The translations under genes and the position numbers were made by a program. From Gaoshiqia hydrogeniformans (GTDB taxonomy: Bacteria; Bacteroidota; Bacteroidia; Bacteroidales; Prolixibacteraceae): a DNA stretch of 64,000 nucleotides. The DNA is taken from assembly GCF_049347105.1 (NCBI RefSeq), contig NZ_CP186334.1:1364001-1428000 (forward strand). Direction: 5' to 3'. The notes beneath the pieces are model-generated. The model was not told the DNA's origin. It saw only the letters and a list, made by a program, of their open reading frames with translations, and searched no databases. Below, in pieces: positions 15,972 through 23,999 of this stretch (positions within the stretch are counted from its first letter, which is position 1; each line of letters begins with the position of its first letter).

Positions 15972-17291
15972 CTAAATTTCAGGCAGTTTCCACGGACTGC
16001 GGTACACCGGAATCAGGTAATTATTTGCCTCATCGTCGTCGGTGAACTGGCTTTTTTCGGCATCCCAATAGAGGCGCCGACCGGTTTTCAGGGCAATGTT
16101 TCCCAGGTGCGCCACGCGGGCGGTATTGGCCGCAATGCCGATGCTGCAATTCAGGTCATATTTGCGGTTACGAACGCCATCCAGAAAGTTCGCCATATGC
16201 AGTTCCAGGCCTTTCCCGGTTCCTTTTTGCAGATCAACCCGTTCCACGAGGTCTTTGTCGTTTTTGCGTTCCGGGATCACCTCCCAACCATTACGGTCAA
16301 CCACCAGGGTACCGTTGTTGCCCACGTAGGCCACTCCGTGATTTCGGCCAAAGTGTCCGCCGTCAATTCCGGTACCGTGGTCCCAAAGCAAGGTGAAATC
16401 ATCGAACTCATAAAGCGCCTGCAGGGTGTCGGGGGTTTCGGAAGCGTCGTCGGGATAAGCCAGCTTACCGCCCATCGCCATGACCGATTTCGGAGCTTTA
16501 GCCTTCATGCCAAATAAACCATAGTCAATGATGTGTACGCCCCAGTCGGTCATCAGTCCGCCGGCATAATCCCAGAACCACCGGAAGTTAAAGTGAAAGC
16601 GGTTCGGGTTGAACGGCCTTTTCGCGGCCGGTCCGAGCCAAAAATCATAATCCACGCCTTCAGGAGCATCTTTGTCGGCTTGTACCGGCACCGGTTCCAT
16701 CCACCCCTGATAAGCCCAGGTACGTACGGTCCGGATTTTCCCCAGTTTGCCCGAATAAACATAGTCAACCGCATCGCGCCAATGCGGATCACTGCGTTGC
16801 CACTGGCCAACCTGCACCACGGCTTTGTACTTCTTGGCTGCGCGTTCCATGATGTTAATTTCTTCAATAGAATTTGCGAGCGGCTTCTCGCAGTAGATAT
16901 CTTTCCCGGCCTCGCAAGCTGCCACAAAGGGCAAACAATGCCAATGGTCGGGCGTGCCGATGATCACCACATCGACCTCCTTATCCTCAATCAGCTGACG
17001 ATAATCGTTATACGCTTTGGGTTTTTTACCCTGCAATTTTTCGGTATCGGCCACACGGGCATCCAACACGCGCTGGTCGACATCGCAAATCGCCACACAT
17101 TCGGTATTTGGCTGACCAAGAAAAGCTCTCAGGTCGGCAAAGCCCATGCCTTTTGCGCCAATCAGCCCGCAACGAACCAACTTGTCAGGACCGGCACATG
17201 CGGTCATCGCTGCCGGCATCGAAGCGGCTAAGCCCACCACAGCCGTTGCCGCGGTGGTATTTTTTATAAATGATCTTCTACTTGTTGTCAT
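15972..17291 (-). CDS. Gfo/Idh/MocA family oxidoreductase with Tat signal
   Basis: 439 residues. The N-terminus has a twin-arginine signal (SRRSFIK, residues 4-10) followed by an alanine-rich hydrophobic stretch and a possible lipobox ending TAC. The Rossmann fold starts at VRCGLIGAKGMG and the EKPLANS motif (about residue 135) holds the family lysine. The C-terminal alpha/beta domain has the FHFNFRWFWDYAGGLMTDWGVHIID segment common to secreted family members. Such enzymes oxidise or reduce sugars or cleave glycosides by an NAD-dependent mechanism, and Tat export suggests a bound cofactor in the periplasm. It follows an isomerase-like gene by 28 bp and is probably in the same transcript. Confidence 0.85.
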   Translation of the reverse strand: MTTSRRSFIKNTTAATAVVGLAASMPAAMTACAGPDKLVRCGLIGAKGMGFADLRAFLGQPNTECVAICDVDQRVLDARVADTEKLQGKKPKAYNDYRQLIEDKEVDVVIIGTPDHWHCLPFVAACEAGKDIYCEKPLANSIEEINIMERAAKKYKAVVQVGQWQRSDPHWRDAVDYVYSGKLGKIRTVRTWAYQGWMEPVPVQADKDAPEGVDYDFWLGPAAKRPFNPNRFHFNFRWFWDYAGGLMTDWGVHIIDYGLFGMKAKAPKSVMAMGGKLAYPDDASETPDTLQALYEFDDFTLLWDHGTGIDGGHFGRNHGVAYVGNNGTLVVDRNGWEVIPERKNDKDLVERVDLQKGTGKGLELHMANFLDGVRNRKYDLNCSIGIAANTARVAHLGNIALKTGRRLYWDAEKSQFTDDDEANNYLIPVYRSPWKLPEI

Positions 17292-17319
17292 GGATTTAGT
17301 TTATAAATGAAGTTTCTCA

Positions 17320-18315
17320 CTATTTGGTTCGCATCGCATCGTCGAATGCCACATCCGATGGGGCAAAGTCGGCCTGACGAACAAAACGGCAGGCTTCTTC
17401 TGCCCCGGCTTCGCGGTTCATGCCGCTGTCTTCCCACTCAACCGAAAGCGGGCCATTGTACCTTATATCATTCAGGGCACGAACGATATTTTCAAAGTTG
17501 ATCTTTCCACGGCCGAGGCTACGGAAATTCCAGTAACGGCGATGATCTCCAAACTCCGCGTGTCCGCCGAAAACGCCGGCCGTAACCGGAACATCGCTCC
17601 AGTAAACATCTTTCATGTGCACATGGAAAATGCGGTCGGAAAATTCATAAATAAAGCGGACATAGTCCACGTGTTGGTAGCCAAAATGACTGGGGTCATA
17701 ATTAAACCCAAAAGCAGGGTGGTTATCCAAGGCTTTTAAAGCGCGTTTTGCCGATTCGATGTCGAAAGCAATTTCTGTCGGATGAACCTCAAGGGCAAAC
17801 TTGACTCCCATTTTCCGGTATTCGTCCAGAATTGGTTTCCAACGTTTGGCAAAGTCCTGGTAGCCCTTATCAATCATCTCCTGCGAAACAGGCGGAAATG
17901 AATACAGCATGTGCCAAACGGAGCTCCCGGTAAAGCCAATCACCGTATTCAATCCGAGCATTTTAGCCACCTGCCCTGTTTTAATCATTTCCTCGGCTGC
18001 CCGCTGTCTCACGCCTTCCGGATCGCCATCGCCCCAAATATAAGCGGGTAAAATATTTTTATGCCGTTCATCAATGTTGTCGCAAACGCACTGGCCAACC
18101 AGGTGATTGGAAATGGCAAACAATTGTAGGTCATAACGTTGAAGTAAGCTTTTACGTTCATCGCAATAGGCCTGATCGGCCTTGTCAATTTCCATATGAT
18201 CGCCCCAGCAGCAAAGTTCCAATCCGTCGTAACCAAATTCTTTGGCTTTCTGACACATGTTTTCAATGGGTAAATCGGCCCATTGTCCGGTAAAAAGAGT
18301 TACAGGTCTTCCCAT
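17320..18315 (-). CDS. Sugar phosphate isomerase/epimerase (TIM barrel)
   Basis: 331 residues without signal peptide. The xylose-isomerase-like TIM barrel is shown by metal-ligand segments in order: FALEVHPTEI (E), NYDPSHFGYQ (D/H), HVHMKD (H/D) and VEWEDSGM (E). The N-terminus VTLFTGQWADLPIE and GYDGLELCCWGDH fit family members from sugar catabolic islands. The likely role is isomerisation or epimerisation of a keto-sugar or inositol-like product made by the neighbouring Gfo/Idh enzymes. The exact substrate is unknown. It lies between two Gfo/Idh genes on the same strand. Confidence 0.8.
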   Translation of the reverse strand: MGRPVTLFTGQWADLPIENMCQKAKEFGYDGLELCCWGDHMEIDKADQAYCDERKSLLQRYDLQLFAISNHLVGQCVCDNIDERHKNILPAYIWGDGDPEGVRQRAAEEMIKTGQVAKMLGLNTVIGFTGSSVWHMLYSFPPVSQEMIDKGYQDFAKRWKPILDEYRKMGVKFALEVHPTEIAFDIESAKRALKALDNHPAFGFNYDPSHFGYQHVDYVRFIYEFSDRIFHVHMKDVYWSDVPVTAGVFGGHAEFGDHRRYWNFRSLGRGKINFENIVRALNDIRYNGPLSVEWEDSGMNREAGAEEACRFVRQADFAPSDVAFDDAMRTK

Positions 18316-18337
18316 ATTGGTTTAGATTTTAGACAAT

Positions 18338-18373
18338 AGATAATTGGTCATTAGATAATTGGTCATTAGATAA
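18338..18373. repeat. Short tandem 15-bp repeat
   Basis: Two identical 15-bp units (agataattggtcatt) at 18338-18352 and 18353-18367, with a third partial copy at 18368-18373. They lie in the 122-bp gap between the isomerase start (18315) and the Gfo/Idh stop (18438). Small palindromes such as cggcagttgccg around 18400 and a weak hairpin near 18412-18436 follow and may terminate the Gfo/Idh transcript. Confidence 0.7.
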
Positions 18374-18437
18374 ATAGTGAAAGGTCGGTCTGTCTACCCG
18401 GCAGTTGCCGAAGGAAAATTCCTCTTTTTCGGAGGGA

Positions 18438-19604
18438 CTAGACGAGGCTGTTGAATTTTACCCATTTCACCGAGTCGTTGTAGCCGGCTTCCACCACGGC
18501 ATCAATAAACATCATTCCCCTGATGCCATCTTCAATTCCGGGAAAGTCGAGCATTTCGGGGCTTGGCGCCTGCTTATTCATCTTAGCCCGTAAGGTCAGC
18601 GAGAAGTTCCGGTAAATGTTGGCAAAAGCTTCCAGGTAGCCTTCGGGATGTCCGCCTGGAGTACGGGTATTATGAACAGCTGTACTGCCCGTATAACCGG
18701 TTCCCACCCGTAACATCTCAGTTGGGCGGTCAGTCCACTTCAACCAAAGCGTGTTCGGTTCGTGCTGGCTCCATTCCAGCCCTCCTTTTTCGCCATACAT
18801 GCGTATTTTCAGGGCATTCTCTTCTCCTGCAGCAATCTGTGTGGCCACCAATACGCCACGTGCGCCGTTATCATACCGGAGAAGGGCGGCACCATCGTCA
18901 TCGAGTAAGCGTCCGGGAACGAAGGTATTGAGTTCGGCACAGATTTCGGTGACTTTTAAACCCGAAATATATTCGGCCAGGTGATTGGCGTGCGTGCCAA
19001 TGTCGCCCATGCAACCGGCTTTTCCCGAGCGCTTGGGATCGGTACGCCAACTTGCCTGCGCATTTCCGGCATCTTCAACTTTTGAGGCCAGCCAGCCTTG
19101 CGGATATTCAACATAAATTCGCCTGATCTTGCCAAAATCGCCGCGCGCAACCCGGGCTTTTGCCTCTTTTACAGCCGGGTAGCCCGAGTAGGTATGGGTA
19201 AGCGCCAAGGTCAGCCCGGTCTCGTCCAGTTTCTTTTTAAGTTGAAGGGCTTCATCCAGGGTAAAGGTGATGGGCTTATCGATAACGACATGAAAACCAT
19301 GATCCAAGGCCATCATCGCCGGGCCAAAGTGAACAAAATTCGGGGTGACGATGCTTACAAAATCCATCCGTTCGCCTTCGGGAAGCTTCGCTTCCTGCTC
19401 AAACAGTTCCTGATAGGTTTTGTAAACCCGGTTATCCGGCAAAAAATAGGATTTTCCCGAAGCAAGCGAAATATCGGGATTAACACTGAAACAACCACAA
19501 ACCAGTTCGATCTGGTTATCCATAAAAGCAGCCAGGCGGTGGATGGCTCCAATGAAGGCATCCGTGCCACCACCGACCATTCCCATGCGAATTTTACGAT
19601 TCAT
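18438..19604 (-). CDS. Gfo/Idh/MocA family oxidoreductase, cytoplasmic
   Basis: 388 residues without signal peptide, unlike the two other Gfo/Idh proteins of the window. The Rossmann motif is IRMGMVGGGTDAFIG and the lysine motif is IDKPITFTLDEA (about residue 110). The C-terminal part has LTHTYSGYP and the GDIGTHANHLAEYISG segment with a conserved histidine. It is NAD(P)-dependent by family. It likely acts on an imported sugar or its keto derivative with the adjacent isomerase-like protein. A divergent hydroxypyruvate isomerase-like gene starts 183 bp away, sharing a promoter region. Confidence 0.85.
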   Translation of the reverse strand: MNRKIRMGMVGGGTDAFIGAIHRLAAFMDNQIELVCGCFSVNPDISLASGKSYFLPDNRVYKTYQELFEQEAKLPEGERMDFVSIVTPNFVHFGPAMMALDHGFHVVIDKPITFTLDEALQLKKKLDETGLTLALTHTYSGYPAVKEAKARVARGDFGKIRRIYVEYPQGWLASKVEDAGNAQASWRTDPKRSGKAGCMGDIGTHANHLAEYISGLKVTEICAELNTFVPGRLLDDDGAALLRYDNGARGVLVATQIAAGEENALKIRMYGEKGGLEWSQHEPNTLWLKWTDRPTEMLRVGTGYTGSTAVHNTRTPGGHPEGYLEAFANIYRNFSLTLRAKMNKQAPSPEMLDFPGIEDGIRGMMFIDAVVEAGYNDSVKWVKFNSLV

Positions 19605-19641
19605 ATTTGTTCGATTTAGACGATTTTTGTTAGTAAATGGT

Positions 19642-19649
19642 CAAAGTTA
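19642..19649 (-). promoter_or_regulatory. -7 box for the 18438-19604 gene
   Basis: On the minus strand the sequence reads TAACTTTG, a perfect TAnnTTTG, ending 37 bp before the start codon at 19604. No TTTG at the ideal spacing is seen, so this is a one-box call. Confidence 0.45.
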
Positions 19650-19728
19650 AAAAAATTATCAAACATAACAGCCAATTCCCTGCGCGAAAAAACGACCAGA
19701 CCAGAATGGACCGGCGCAATAAAAAAAG

Positions 19729-19760
19729 ATTGTTTCTTCATTCAAATAATGCTATTTTTG
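19729..19760 (+). promoter_or_regulatory. Promoter for the 19788-20711 gene
   Basis: ATTG at 19729-19732, a 20-nt spacer, then TATTTTTG at 19753-19760 (perfect TAnnTTTG). It ends 27 bp before the ATG. It is divergent to the -7 box at 19642-19649, in a 183-bp gap. Confidence 0.55.
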
Positions 19761-19787
19761 AAAAATAACTAAACTCAATTTACTACG

Positions 19788-20711
19788 ATGAAACGACGAA
19801 ATTTTATCAGGAATACTGTCGTCGGCAGTATCGCTGCAACAGGGCTCACTTCAGGCCTTTCCGCCTCCGCCTCCGAAAAAAAAGTATCCAACGATGCCCG
19901 GTTTAAGTTGAAATATGCTCCCGGCTTAGGAACATTTAACGAATTGGCCGGGAACGACCCGATTGACCAGATCAGGTTCATGAACGACCAAGGTTTCCGG
20001 GCTATTTTCGACAACGGGTTGATGGGGAAAGAACCTGCTTTACAGGAAAAAATTGCCAATGAACTGGCCCGCCTCGGAATGGATCTGGGCCCGTTTGTAT
20101 TGTATGCCGATTTCAGCGTAAAATCGTTTGTCACACAGGACCCGGAAATTAAGGCCATGCTGAAAAAGAAAATGAACGAAGGACTGGAATGCGCCAAACG
20201 AACGGGAGCTAAAACAGCGCTGGTTGTTCCCGGACGATTTACCGACGATTTGGAATGGGACTACCAAACCGCCAACGTGATTGACAACATGCGGATGTGC
20301 TGCGAAATTGTGGAGCCATCGGGACTTCAACTGGTAATGGAGCCGTTGAATGCATGGGCCAACCATCCCGGCCTGTTCCTGACCAAAATTCCGCAGGCCT
20401 ACCTGATTTGCAAAGCAGTAAACAGCCCAAGCTGCAAAATTGTAAACGACTTATACCACCAGCAAATTACCGAGGGCAACCTGATCCCGAATATTGATCT
20501 GGCCTGGGATGCTATTGCAGCCTTTCACATCGGTGATAACCCCGGACGGAAAGAACCGGGAACGGGCGAAATCAACTACAAGAATATCTTCAGGCACATT
20601 CACGGGAAAGGATATGACGGTACACTTTGCTGCGAGCACGGACGCAGCCTGCCCGGCAAAGAAGGCGAACTGGCTTTCATTGAAGCTTACCGTAAAGCCG
20701 ATAGCTTTTAA
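19788..20711 (+). CDS. Hydroxypyruvate isomerase-like TIM-barrel protein, Tat-exported
   Basis: 307 residues. A twin-arginine signal is present (MKRRNFIRNTVVGS) with a hydrophobic, Ser/Ala-rich region to about residue 33. The barrel carries the metal ligands LVMEPLNAW (E), VNDLYHQQI (D/H) and the GTGEINYKNI segment typical of hydroxypyruvate isomerase-type proteins, then CCEHGRS (E). Export is unusual for a central-metabolism isomerase but common among Bacteroidetes and Planctomycetes homologues, which often sit near Gfo/Idh genes as here. The substrate is unknown. The gene is convergent with the MFS gene; a 150-bp fold-back lies between. Confidence 0.8.
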   Translation: MKRRNFIRNTVVGSIAATGLTSGLSASASEKKVSNDARFKLKYAPGLGTFNELAGNDPIDQIRFMNDQGFRAIFDNGLMGKEPALQEKIANELARLGMDLGPFVLYADFSVKSFVTQDPEIKAMLKKKMNEGLECAKRTGAKTALVVPGRFTDDLEWDYQTANVIDNMRMCCEIVEPSGLQLVMEPLNAWANHPGLFLTKIPQAYLICKAVNSPSCKIVNDLYHQQITEGNLIPNIDLAWDAIAAFHIGDNPGRKEPGTGEINYKNIFRHIHGKGYDGTLCCEHGRSLPGKEGELAFIEAYRKADSF

Positions 20712-20730
20712 AAAGATCAAAAATACTTGT

Positions 20731-20880
20731 TGAGGCTGTATCAAAAGTCCTTAATCTTTGAGAGTCAGTTCGCCCCATCCGGGAGTTGCCGGATCAGGAT
20801 CTCAACCCGTTGAATGACAGACCCCGATCCGGCAACTCCCGGAGAGGATGAATCGATTAAGGACTTTTGATACAGCCTCA
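20731..20880. repeat. 150-bp nested palindrome (MITE-like or bidirectional terminator)
   Basis: Outer arms 20731-20756 and 20855-20880 are perfect 26-bp inverted repeats, beginning TGAGGCTGTATCAAAAG. Inner arms 20778-20795 and 20826-20843 are perfect 18-bp inverted repeats containing GGGAGTTGCC. The element sits exactly between convergent genes ending at 20711 and 20955. Its ends resemble the fold-back at 546-688 (shared GCTGTnnCAAAA). No transposase is present. It may be a miniature inverted-repeat element that now serves as terminator for both genes. Confidence 0.85.
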
Positions 20881-20954
20881 TTTTTCTTCGGTTACGCCCC
20901 ACTGCTGCCGGAATTGGGTTCATAGTCTCGCAGTGTGACCGCCCAGCCGTTGCT

Positions 20955-22169
20955 TTAGCCCGCGTTGGCAGACCGGTTGACGCCTGATGTCTTCTCGTTT
21001 TGAGGTTTCCCAATAAAAAAAGCGATGAAAAGCAGATACGACGCACCTCCTAAAATCACCAGAACCGACCCAATCTGTGAGCCGATTATATCAGAAAGCA
21101 AGCCCATAAAAAATGGAATGACAGCGCCGCCAAATACGCCGGTAATCATCAATCCTGAGATTTCATTCGCCTTATCGGGACGCGATTGAATAGCCATTCC
21201 AAACAAAATCGGGAACACATTGGCAATCGAGAACCCGATCATCCCGTACAGGCCGAAAATCAGGAACTTATCGCTGGGAAAGATCAAAATTACCAGGGCA
21301 ATCATCATCACGACCACATTCATTTTGTAGAATTTCGATGAAGAATATTTTGCCAACAAAAAAGCGCCCAGAAAAGCCCCGATTGTACGAAGGGCAAAAT
21401 AAACGCTGGGGCCATAACCTGCCTCGATTGAGTTTAACCCAGCTCGTTCCATTAATATTTTCGATGAGGCCGTGTTGACACCCACATCAACTCCCACTAC
21501 GAACAAAATACCAAGAAACAACAGAAAAATAGTTTTATCTTTCAAGATGGCTGCCACACTGCCAAATCCGGTTGCTCGCACAACAATCCCGTCTTCGGCA
21601 ATCGGGATGGCCATTAGCCAGATGGTCGACAACAAGGTAACTACGGCATAAATGGGAAAAATGTACTGCCAGTTTCCGAATTGAGATGCCGCAAAAGCAG
21701 CAATAAACGGGGCGCTAAACGATGAAATAGCTTTTATAAATTGCCCTGCCGTCAGGCTACTGGTCAACTGATCTCCCTTTACCACGTTGGTGAGCAGCGG
21801 ATTCAATGACACCTGCAGGATGGCATTGGCAACTCCCAGCAAAGCAAATGCAACCAGCGACATCGTGAAGTTGTATTCAATCAGAGGGATGAACATTGCA
21901 ACCATCGTGATGACATTGCTCAATACAACCGTTTTTTTCCGTCCAATCCGATTCATCAAAATTCCGGTCGGTATCGAAAAAATTAAAAACATGGAGAATA
22001 AGGCCACCGGTATCAGGTTGGACAACGTGTCCCTGAATTCCGGGCTATACCCGCCCAGCAGATCTTCTTTTACATGTGCCGAAGTAATGCCGACCACATC
22101 GCAAAAACCCATCACAAAAAACCCAAAGAGTACAGGAAGCATTTTTTTATACGACATTTTCTTTTCCAT
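20955..22169 (-). CDS. MFS sugar transporter (FHS-like)
   Basis: 404 residues with 12 predicted membrane spans. The N-terminus (LPVLFGFFVMGFCDVVG) and the GILMNRIGRKKTVVLSN loop (about 68-84), a form of the MFS signature between helices 2 and 3, match the fucose/glucose/galactose H+ symporter branch. It imports a monosaccharide across the inner membrane. It is the last gene of the GH92-GH92-PMI-MFS run (61 bp after the PMI gene), so mannose is the likely cargo; this is inferred from neighbours. Confidence 0.85.
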   Translation of the reverse strand: MEKKMSYKKMLPVLFGFFVMGFCDVVGITSAHVKEDLLGGYSPEFRDTLSNLIPVALFSMFLIFSIPTGILMNRIGRKKTVVLSNVITMVAMFIPLIEYNFTMSLVAFALLGVANAILQVSLNPLLTNVVKGDQLTSSLTAGQFIKAISSFSAPFIAAFAASQFGNWQYIFPIYAVVTLLSTIWLMAIPIAEDGIVVRATGFGSVAAILKDKTIFLLFLGILFVVGVDVGVNTASSKILMERAGLNSIEAGYGPSVYFALRTIGAFLGAFLLAKYSSSKFYKMNVVVMMIALVILIFPSDKFLIFGLYGMIGFSIANVFPILFGMAIQSRPDKANEISGLMITGVFGGAVIPFFMGLLSDIIGSQIGSVLVILGGASYLLFIAFFIGKPQNEKTSGVNRSANAG

Positions 22170-22230
22170 CGTCGATCGTGTTGAATCGTTAATTTTTTTG
22201 ATTTTGAAGATTTTATTTATTGCCCGGACA

Positions 22231-23994
22231 TTATTTCATAAAAGCGACTACCAGCATGGCTTCTCTTCCGGAATTGTTTGTGATTGTATAACTATTTGCC
22301 GCTGCCGGAACCACGAAAGTTTCGGCATACCGGAACCTGTCTTTTTTCCCGTTTTCCGATTCGATGGTCACCGAAGTGCCTTCGACCAAACTCAGCACCT
22401 GGAATTTTCCGTTTGTTTCAATTGTTACTTCCGAATTGAAATGATAGCGGTTCACCCGGTACGAGTGCTTTTCGTGGGTAGGCAGTTCGTATAACTTCCA
22501 GTCGGCGCCTTCCTTTTTCAAGCTGGGTTCCGAAATCAATTCTTTTTTTGCTTTTTCGCCTTTTCGGTCGAAATAAAGGTTTTTCATCCCGTGTTCAATA
22601 TTTAGCGGCCGCGGTTTTCCATCCAGGTCGGGGCGCACCCAGTCGTACATTTTAAAGGTGAAAATATACGGGGTGGTGCTGATTTCCAGTACCAGATTGT
22701 CGATTCCCGAAGCGTGAATGGTTCCCGGAGGGATCAGGAACAGATCATGTTTTTTCGCAGGATGTTCCTGTACAAAACGGGTAATGTCAAGGGATTTATT
22801 GGTATTGAAACTTTCCCGAAGCGCCGTTTCAAACTTCACAGGTTCAACGTCTTCCTGAAAACCCAGATAGACTATGGCATCATTCTTTCGGTCGAGAATA
22901 TAATAGGTTTCTTCCTGGGTCAGGTTCTCGCCGAACTGTTCGCGGCAGTATTCGGGGCGCGGATGGCACTGCACCGAAAGGTTGCCGCCGTCAAAGGTGT
23001 CGAGGAAATCGAAACGGATGGGAAACTCGTCGCCATATTTTTTACGGTCGGTTCCCAAAACGGCGTCGCCTTCGCCAAACATCAGGAAATCGAAGGAGAC
23101 TTCGAGCAGGTTCCGCGAACTTTCAAACACAATCCCGTTTTCAGGCGTGATTAACTCGAACGACCAGGCATAATTCGCAGCCTCCTTGTTGAGCCCGTCA
23201 ATGTGATCTTTGATCCAGGTTCCGCCCCATACGCCGGGTTCGAACCACGGACGGGCACGGAAGAAATTGGTTGCCATCGTTTTCAGCCCATTGCGTAACT
23301 GATCGCCGCTCATCCATGGAAAAACCTCGGGTTGCTGCCCGTCAACAACGAGGTCAATGGCGTTCAGGATTTCTTTTTTATGTTTGTTCAGTACCACCCA
23401 ATCGACAAAATAATACCGTTTGTACATGGTTTTCATGTCGAATGTCTGGCTGGCACCAAGGTTCGTGATGCTTTTTGCCCTTGCCCTGAACTGAAGTTCG
23501 TTTTTGGGAAGATCGATGTAGATCAGCAAGCCGTTCCATCCCGACAACCCGGCCCCGGGGCCGTAAATAATGTTGATGTCGGCGGCAGGGTTTTGCTGAA
23601 AGCCATGCAGCTTTTCCTGGTCAAAAAAATCGGTTAGCCCGATGGTAGCGCGGGTACCGAAAATCGAATCTTCGTCGCCCATGAACGGGACAATCAATTC
23701 ATCGATTTCTGTCTCGGGTTTGAATGCTTCTTCAATATTTACCCAATTCACATTTTTACCCAAAGCTTTTAATTCGGCATCCAGCCGTTTGCGAAAATCT
23801 TCGTAAAAAACGCCGATGTAGCCATCGACAATCACCACCTTCTCCGACGCAATTGCCCCGGCAAGCGATTTTAAATCATGTGAAATCTTCCCTTCTTCCA
23901 GTTTTAACGACGGATAAATATCATATCCTGACGCGACTTCTTCGCCTTTCTGAAAAGGCATTAAAAACTGGCTTGTACTTCTTCTCTCTTTCAT
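22231..23994 (-). CDS. Class I mannose-6-phosphate isomerase-like protein with N-terminal extension
   Basis: 587 residues, about 190-270 longer than typical class I PMI. The C-terminal two thirds (from about residue 240, RARPWFEPGVWGGTWIKD) is the cupin PMI: zinc ligands in VQCHPRPEYC and the late LIPPGTIHASG motif. The first 200 residues look like a nucleoside/phosphoribulokinase-like domain (VVIVDGYIGVFYEDFRKRL, RATIGLTDFFD), but the P-loop lysine-containing motif is not visible, so it may be non-catalytic. It would convert mannose-6-phosphate to fructose-6-phosphate. It lies 5 bp after a GH92 gene and 61 bp before the MFS gene in the same direction, tying it to mannose use. Confidence 0.75.
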   Translation of the reverse strand: MKERRSTSQFLMPFQKGEEVASGYDIYPSLKLEEGKISHDLKSLAGAIASEKVVIVDGYIGVFYEDFRKRLDAELKALGKNVNWVNIEEAFKPETEIDELIVPFMGDEDSIFGTRATIGLTDFFDQEKLHGFQQNPAADINIIYGPGAGLSGWNGLLIYIDLPKNELQFRARAKSITNLGASQTFDMKTMYKRYYFVDWVVLNKHKKEILNAIDLVVDGQQPEVFPWMSGDQLRNGLKTMATNFFRARPWFEPGVWGGTWIKDHIDGLNKEAANYAWSFELITPENGIVFESSRNLLEVSFDFLMFGEGDAVLGTDRKKYGDEFPIRFDFLDTFDGGNLSVQCHPRPEYCREQFGENLTQEETYYILDRKNDAIVYLGFQEDVEPVKFETALRESFNTNKSLDITRFVQEHPAKKHDLFLIPPGTIHASGIDNLVLEISTTPYIFTFKMYDWVRPDLDGKPRPLNIEHGMKNLYFDRKGEKAKKELISEPSLKKEGADWKLYELPTHEKHSYRVNRYHFNSEVTIETNGKFQVLSLVEGTSVTIESENGKKDRFRYAETFVVPAAANSYTITNNSGREAMLVVAFMK

Positions 23995-23999
23995 ACTGA

